38,149 nt of DNA. Source: Gammaproteobacteria bacterium UBA6724. Lineage in GTDB: Bacteria; Pseudomonadota; Gammaproteobacteria; Pseudomonadales; Azotimanducaceae. The translations under genes were made by a program, and so were the position numbers. The notes under the pieces are model-generated. The model ran no database searches. It saw only the letters and a program-made list of their open reading frames with translations, and had not been told where the DNA came from. Where the stretch lies: contig DKIG01000020.1 of the NCBI GenBank assembly GCA_002454165.1, positions 1-38,149 of the forward strand, in the 5' to 3' direction. How positions within the stretch are numbered: the stretch's first letter is position 1; every line of letters starts with the position of its first letter. Shown piece after piece: positions 33,798 through 38,149 of this stretch.

Positions 33798-33890
33798 AAC
33801 TCTGGTCAGACAGGTAGATGCCCGCTCTTGTGGCTATGACAGGCACAGACTTTTGCTTTTTTGTGAGGTGTTGTTTTATACCACCCAAAT

Positions 33891-33920
33891 CTAGTTGATG
33901 TTGTTCTAGTTGATGTTGTT
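33891..33920 (+). repeat. 15-bp tandem duplication, non-coding
   Basis: CTAGTTGATGTTGTT occurs twice in perfect tandem and is followed by AATGTT. It lies outside any gene, which shows that short tandem duplication in this genome is not limited to coding DNA. Confidence 0.8.
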
Positions 33921-34151
33921 AATGTTCAAAAACCTATCCGATCTCTCTGCATTGCGTAATCGCGTGATTCAATCCTTCATCCCATCCAGCAACGGAGTTA
34001 TTCCATCCCTCAGCTAGTCTTGTATTGTTGCCAGCATTTCCGTTCGCGTCAGCATGACAAGAGGTAGTCGCCTCTGACAATCCTGGAATCTCTTGAATAG
34101 ATATTTTTCACTTTGAGTCTGATTGTTTCATAATAGGCTTTTCCTTGTCAG

Positions 34152-34907
34152 ATGGTTGTGCGCGTGCAGCTACTTGCGATTGACACTTCTTCTTCGGCGA
34201 CTCTACTCGGATTACAACTGGGCGAGGAAATCATTGACAGAACCCGTGGCAAGGAAGTTGCTTCATCCCGTTACCACAGTAGAGATATTCTGCCAACAAT
34301 TCAGCAGATGCTGGCTGAGGCACACATGGGTCTTGATGAGATTGATGCCATTATATTCGGTCAGGGACCGGGTTCCTTCACGGGTTTGCGAATTGCCGCA
34401 GGGATTGTGCAGGGTTTGGCTTACGGCTTGCGACTGCCGGTTGTTCCTGTTTCTTCCATGGCTTGTCTTGCACAAGTAGCCTTCAGAGAAGGCATTCAAT
34501 GTCGCGTGGCAGTCGCGTTGAAGGCAAGATTGCAGGAAGTTTACTTTGGTACCTACGAGTTTAGCGAGGGTGTTGCTTGTCTTCTTGGTCCCGAGATGGT
34601 GGTTGATGTGACGCAAACGCCACGACAGGAAGAGGGCACCTGGTTAGGGGTTGGGGATGGCTGGGAAGATCATCGCGACAGCCTTGAACAATCACTCGGG
34701 ATTACCCTTGAAGATGTATTAGCCGTGACCTGTCCAACAGTTGAGAATCTGCTGACCCTGGGCAGATGGAAACTCGCCAGAGGCGAGACCTTGTCTGCCC
34801 TGGAGGTGAGGCCGAAATATATGAGGGAGCCGCAACTTTCGGGCGCTAGGCAGGTCCCTGAGAGCACAAACCTTGTGGAAAGGGGCAGGGACACCCATCA
34901 GATATGA
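34152..34907 (+). CDS. tsaB: tRNA t6A biosynthesis protein TsaB
   Basis: TsaB (YeaZ) partners TsaD in forming threonylcarbamoyladenosine at A37 of ANN-decoding tRNAs. The 251-residue protein has the ASKHA-type start LLAIDTSSSATLLGLQLG, HSRDILPTIQQML, and the highly conserved FGQGPGSFTGLRIAAGIVQGLAYGL. The C-terminal third, with VRPKYMREPQL, is typical. ATG at 34152 is used, though a GTG at 34164 would give the more usual short N-terminus (MQLLAIDT). Neither has a good ribosome site. The stop overlaps the rsmJ start (ATGA). Confidence 0.92.
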   Translation: MVVRVQLLAIDTSSSATLLGLQLGEEIIDRTRGKEVASSRYHSRDILPTIQQMLAEAHMGLDEIDAIIFGQGPGSFTGLRIAAGIVQGLAYGLRLPVVPVSSMACLAQVAFREGIQCRVAVALKARLQEVYFGTYEFSEGVACLLGPEMVVDVTQTPRQEEGTWLGVGDGWEDHRDSLEQSLGITLEDVLAVTCPTVENLLTLGRWKLARGETLSALEVRPKYMREPQLSGARQVPESTNLVERGRDTHQI

Positions 34908-35611
34908 GCCAGTTTAAGTTGGTGTCAGATGATGAGGGTTATTATCTTGAAGACAGATTTTCCAGGCAGAAGCCTTTGCGGATTCAATTCAATTCGCCTG
35001 AATACCTGCATCGGCTACAAGATGCAGGCAAACGTAGTGAACTCATCCTCCGCTCAGTCAGGGCAGCACCAGGTTTGAAGGTGCTGGATTGTACTGCTGG
35101 TCTGGGCAGAGATGCGTTTCTGCTAGCACACAAGGGTTGTGAAGTGACGATGCTGGAACGCTCGACAGTATTGGCGACCATGCTCGCCGATGCTATCACC
35201 CGCGCTACTCGGGTGGAGGGGCTTGCAGACACGACACAAAGATTGAATCTGCACAGGACAGATGCTAGGTGTTTTCTTGGCGCCCTTGCTTGTCCTGCTG
35301 AGGACCAGTATCAACCGGACCAGGCTGGTGTGAGCAAGGGTAAAGCCTTTGATGTCATTTACATAGATCCCATGTTCCCTATTAGGGGAAAATCAGCCCT
35401 GGTCAAGGGAGAGATGCAGTTATTGCAGCGGTTCCTTGGCGTGGATGAAGATGCCGCCGAACTGATATCACTGGCATTTGCTACCGGCTCTCCACGCCTT
35501 GTTGTGAAGAGACCTGCCCAGGGACCCTGGAAGTCACCGGTGCCGCCGACAGTCGTCTTTACCGGCAAGACCAGCAGGTTTGAAGTGATAGCTCCCGTCC
35601 ACCAGCCATGA
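34904..35611 (+). CDS. rsmJ: 16S rRNA m2G1516 methyltransferase RsmJ
   Basis: RsmJ (YhiQ) methylates G1516 of 16S rRNA. The 235-residue protein has SAM-binding text LKVLDCTAGLGRDAFLLAHKGCEVTMLER, catalytic DVIYIDPMFPIRGKSALVKGEM, and LVVKRPAQGP near the end. The ATG overlaps the tsaB stop, and its own stop overlaps the next gene (ATGA), so the three are translated as a coupled set. Confidence 0.92.
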   Translation: MSQFKLVSDDEGYYLEDRFSRQKPLRIQFNSPEYLHRLQDAGKRSELILRSVRAAPGLKVLDCTAGLGRDAFLLAHKGCEVTMLERSTVLATMLADAITRATRVEGLADTTQRLNLHRTDARCFLGALACPAEDQYQPDQAGVSKGKAFDVIYIDPMFPIRGKSALVKGEMQLLQRFLGVDEDAAELISLAFATGSPRLVVKRPAQGPWKSPVPPTVVFTGKTSRFEVIAPVHQP

Positions 35612-37716
35612 ATAGTGAATCTCTAAGGTTGCTGTATCGGTCCCGCCGTATAGGTTATATCCTGGGTGTCAGTGGGGTGTTTTTCCTGTTATTCGTTGTC
35701 TTTCGCGGGATCTTCTATTTTGGGTTTTCGGAACTTGGAGATGGTGTCCAGGTGAGTACCGATACTCTGTTTCGCATCCTGTTCATTGGTATTCGATTTG
35801 ATCTGCGGCTGGCACTGTTGATCGCCATGCCGGTTTTTGTATTGGCATCACTTCCCAATGTTAATTTGCTCAGTAGCCGATGGTTAAGAGGATTGACGGG
35901 GTTATATTTGGCAGTGACCGCCATAGCGGTAATAGCCTTCTATATTGTTGATCTTGGGCATTATGTTTACTTGGGACAGCGCATTGATTCTAGCCTGTTG
36001 CGTTTTGCTACAGATGCTTCAATTGCCGTTACTATGGTATGGGAGAGTTATCCTCTTGGATGGGCCGTCCTGGGCTGGTTCTTGGGTGCCGCATTGGTCA
36101 TTGCTCTGGTTCGGGGACTAGCCAGAGCGACGCTCCTGAAACCAAAGCATTATTCCTCCAGGACGGCGCCAGCAAAATGGCAGGTTGGTGTGGCGATGTT
36201 GGTGCTGTTTTTGTTTATGTTTGGGCTAATGTTCGGTCGTTTTTCCACCGTTCCCTTGCGTTGGAATCATGCGTATTTCACTGGTGATGCCAGGATCACG
36301 GCACTGGGTTTAAATCCGGTATTGTTTTTTTACGATTCTTTTAAGTACCGCATCGCCGCTCAGGCGATAAACAAAGATGCAAAGGGGAATGAAAACAAGG
36401 TGCGTCAATATTACCCCTTGATTGCCGATTACCTGGGGGTGGCAGATCGCAACGAAGAGACTCTTAATTATGATCGCCGCCAAACGTATACGCAGTATGC
36501 GGTGGTAGCACCGGGTGAACCCAAACCCAATGTGATATTTATTATGCTTGAATCTCTGGGTGCCAGTCGGGTGGGGATCTATGGTAATCCCCTACAACCT
36601 ACTCCAACTCTGGATGCCTTAGCGGAAAATGGCATCTGGGCACCAAATTTTTATGTGCCGGTATCGGGTACCGCCAGGACGGTATTTGGTAGCATCACCG
36701 GTATTCCTGATGTCTCCCTTGTTGAAACCGCCAGCCGCAATCCTCTTATTACTGACCAGCGAGTCGTGTTGAATTCTTTTAGTGAGTATGAAAAGTATTA
36801 TTTTATTGGCGGCAGTGTTGGCTGGGCAAATATGAGTGCCTTTATCAAAAACAGTATCCCGGACCTGCAGTTGTATGAAGAGGGTGCCTACACTGAGCCA
36901 GAGGTAGATGTATGGGGTATATCTGACTTGAGCCTCTTCAAAGAATTTGATCGCGTGATGACCCGGCGCGATGAACAGCAGCCCTTCGTCGCCATTCTAC
37001 AGACGGCGGGTAACCACAGGCCATTTACGATTCCTGATGATAACGATGGTTTTAGCACCCTTGAAGTAGCAGAAGAAAAGCTGCATCAGTGGGGTTATAA
37101 AAGTCAGAAACAGTTTAATGCAGTGCGGTTACTTGATTTCAATATCAATCGTCTGATGGAAATGGCAAAGCAGGGCGGCTACTACGAGAATACGATCTTT
37201 ATTATGTACGGGGATCACAATAACCGTATTACTCAAGCACCCCACATGGACGCCTTTCATGCCAGAGTCCAATTGGACCTGGATGGTTTACATGTGCCTT
37301 TTATTATTCACGCACCGAAATATCTTATGCCTCAGAAACTCAATGGCACCTATAGTCTGCTGGACCTGATGCCAACGGCGGCGGCACTGGTGGGTATTGA
37401 TTATGTAAATACCACTATGGGCCGAAATATATTTGCTCCTTCGCCAGAGGGGGAGCGAGCAGTTTTTGTGCAAGCAAAGGCTGGCTATCACAATGCTATA
37501 GGTATGATTACTAAAAACTTTGCGGTGCGAATGCTGGATGATGGCAGTTCACTTTCCCTGCATGAATTGCACAGTGCCAGGCCGGAACAGGATGTGCAGG
37601 CATCCTATCCAGAAAAAACTAAAGCACTGAGTGAATTGTTGATAGGCTTTTATGAAACCAGCAAGTTTCAACTGTACCACAACCGTCGCCATGCACCCGA
37701 ACGCCAGGCGCATTGA
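35608..37716 (+). CDS. LTA-synthase-type membrane sulfatase/phosphotransferase
   Basis: This 702-residue protein has about five N-terminal membrane segments (within residues 15-235) and a large periplasmic alkaline-phosphatase/sulfatase-fold domain from about residue 305. Likely metal and catalytic elements are NVIFIMLESLGASRVGIYG, the nucleophile region VSGTARTVFGSITG (Thr), IMYGDHNNR, and HVPFIIHAPK. Relatives include lipoteichoic-acid synthases and phosphoglycerol or phosphoethanolamine transferases acting on glycans or lipids in the envelope. Substrate here is unknown. It is coupled to rsmJ by ATGA and converges on plsB, a glycerol-3-phosphate acyltransferase, which makes a phosphoglycerol role attractive but only inferred. 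Confidence 0.82.
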   Translation: MNSESLRLLYRSRRIGYILGVSGVFFLLFVVFRGIFYFGFSELGDGVQVSTDTLFRILFIGIRFDLRLALLIAMPVFVLASLPNVNLLSSRWLRGLTGLYLAVTAIAVIAFYIVDLGHYVYLGQRIDSSLLRFATDASIAVTMVWESYPLGWAVLGWFLGAALVIALVRGLARATLLKPKHYSSRTAPAKWQVGVAMLVLFLFMFGLMFGRFSTVPLRWNHAYFTGDARITALGLNPVLFFYDSFKYRIAAQAINKDAKGNENKVRQYYPLIADYLGVADRNEETLNYDRRQTYTQYAVVAPGEPKPNVIFIMLESLGASRVGIYGNPLQPTPTLDALAENGIWAPNFYVPVSGTARTVFGSITGIPDVSLVETASRNPLITDQRVVLNSFSEYEKYYFIGGSVGWANMSAFIKNSIPDLQLYEEGAYTEPEVDVWGISDLSLFKEFDRVMTRRDEQQPFVAILQTAGNHRPFTIPDDNDGFSTLEVAEEKLHQWGYKSQKQFNAVRLLDFNINRLMEMAKQGGYYENTIFIMYGDHNNRITQAPHMDAFHARVQLDLDGLHVPFIIHAPKYLMPQKLNGTYSLLDLMPTAAALVGIDYVNTTMGRNIFAPSPEGERAVFVQAKAGYHNAIGMITKNFAVRMLDDGSSLSLHELHSARPEQDVQASYPEKTKALSELLIGFYETSKFQLYHNRRHAPERQAH

Positions 37717-37743
37717 ATGGTGGCAGAGCCCTTGGAAAAAGCT

Positions 37744-38149
37744 TCACCATTGATAATTCATCACTGTCCGTAGGATATTGTCGCGAATATTGGCGGGCAG
37801 GGTGGCTACCGTCATTTCCTCCAGCTTGTTGAACCCTGGACCTGGCAACATGCTGGCATCTTCGGAAGTGATGAGTTTTTGCTGTTTAAGGGTCGCCAGG
37901 AAGACACTAAACAGGGAAGGGTCGAAAAACTCTGGCGAATTGCTTCCATACTCTACCGCCAGGATTTCTGCAATATCCAGGGCGGCCTTCTCTAGTCGAC
38001 GGCTGGATGGCCTGGCATCACTCAGCAGAAGCGAGATGATGATGTAATAGCGCGCCAAGGTCGGTTCACTAATTCTTGAGAGTTCTTTCAAAGAGCCTTC
38101 AGCGTCTCGCTTGTGTGAAGGTAATGAAGAGCCCTCAGCGGCCTGCTTG
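37744..38149 (-). CDS. plsB: Glycerol-3-phosphate acyltransferase PlsB, C-terminal part
   Basis: The minus-strand frame stays open from its stop at 37744 to the window edge, so this is the 3' end of a longer gene whose start lies outside. The text SLLLSDARPSSRRLEKAALDI, VEYGSNSPEFFDPSLFSVFLATLKQQKLI and the closing region match the C-terminal end of PlsB, which acylates glycerol-3-phosphate to start phospholipid synthesis at the inner membrane. A TTG at 38091 is not a genuine start. Residues encoded by 38093-38149 come from two units of the dispersed 36-bp repeat, reading QAAEGSSLSPH then SKRDAEGS. This appears to be an in-frame insertion in the variable part before the C-terminal domain. Confidence 0.75.
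   Translation of the reverse strand, partial: KQAAEGSSLPSHKRDAEGSLKELSRISEPTLARYYIIISLLLSDARPSSRRLEKAALDIAEILAVEYGSNSPEFFDPSLFSVFLATLKQQKLITSEDASMLPGPGFNKLEEMTVATLPANIRDNILRTVMNYQW
38093..38149 (+). repeat. Dispersed 36-bp repeat inside plsB (two units)
   Basis: GAGCCTTCAGCG plus TCTCGCTTGTGTGAAG begins at 38093, and GAGCCCTCAGCGG plus CCTGCTTG begins at 38129, exactly 36 bases later. The second unit is cut by the window edge. These match the trmD-rplS copies. Here the repeat lies in the plsB reading frame, 12 codons per unit. Confidence 0.85.

Larger units (their letters stand above)
33748..34151. other. Gene-free region between the histone-like gene and tsaB
   Basis: These 404 bases contain an 11-bp hairpin (33771-33797), a duplicated 15-mer CTAGTTGATGTTGTT (33891-33920) and a small AGAGG/CCTCT hairpin near 34061-34076. 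I see no tRNA, no recognised small RNA and no convincing ORF. The tsaB promoter should be here, but no clear pair of hexamers stands out. Confidence 0.5.

Overview
The window is a dense stretch of bacterial chromosome carrying core housekeeping genes. Gene order and protein motifs point to a gammaproteobacterium: rpsP-rimM-trmD-rplS-xerD-dsbC, hom-recJ-prfB-lysS, sdhE-cptA-rpoE-rseA-rseB-rseC-degP-lepA-lepB-rnc-era-recO-acpS, and barA/cysM-rlmD all follow blocks known from Pseudomonas-like and other Gammaproteobacteria. I cannot name a genus. I see no integrase of mobile type, transposase, prophage, CRISPR array, rRNA or tRNA.

Layout. (1) 1-2080: leuA behind a classic leucine attenuator (leader peptide with clustered Leu codons, then an intrinsic terminator). 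(2) 2081-4250, minus strand: a CorB/YfjD-type CBS membrane protein and the YpjD/CcsA-like membrane protein. (3) 4251-7733: rpsP, rimM, trmD, rplS, xerD, without the ffh that usually sits before rpsP. (4) 7827-12997: dsbC, an AlaC-type aminotransferase, hom, recJ, without thrC. (5) 13118-16430: prfB with its programmed +1 frameshift, lysS, ung. (6) 16427-17302, minus: ygfZ. (7) 17480-28030: sdhE, cptA/ygfX, the sigma-E module, lepA, lepB, rnc, era, recO, acpS. (8) 28064-30178, minus: a BarA/GacS-position hybrid sensor whose kinase core looks degenerate. (9) 30309-37716: cysM, rlmD, adk, a tiny Lys/Arg-rich histone-like protein, tsaB, rsmJ, an LTA-synthase-type sulfatase-fold membrane enzyme. 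(10) 37744-end, minus: the C-terminal part of plsB, running off the window.

Functional themes are ribosome and tRNA maturation (rpsP, rimM, trmD, rplS, rlmD, rsmJ, tsaB, lysS, prfB, lepA, era, rnc), envelope stress and secretion (rpoE to degP, lepB, dsbC), DNA maintenance (xerD, recJ, ung, recO), amino-acid synthesis (leuA, alaC, hom, cysM) and phospholipid/ACP supply (acpS, plsB).

The distinctive signal is repeat biology rather than a gene cassette. A roughly 36-bp dispersed element (core GAGCCYTCAGCGG) lies directly against the stop codons of leuA and trmD and also occurs as two in-frame units inside plsB. Separately, at least six genes or gene tails (rpsP, dsbC twice, ygfZ, cptA, barA) contain short tandem repeats whose periods (12, 15, 18, 24 bp) are all multiples of three. 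These lengthen proteins without breaking frame. About a third of the genes appear to use non-ATG starts, including a likely CTG for era.
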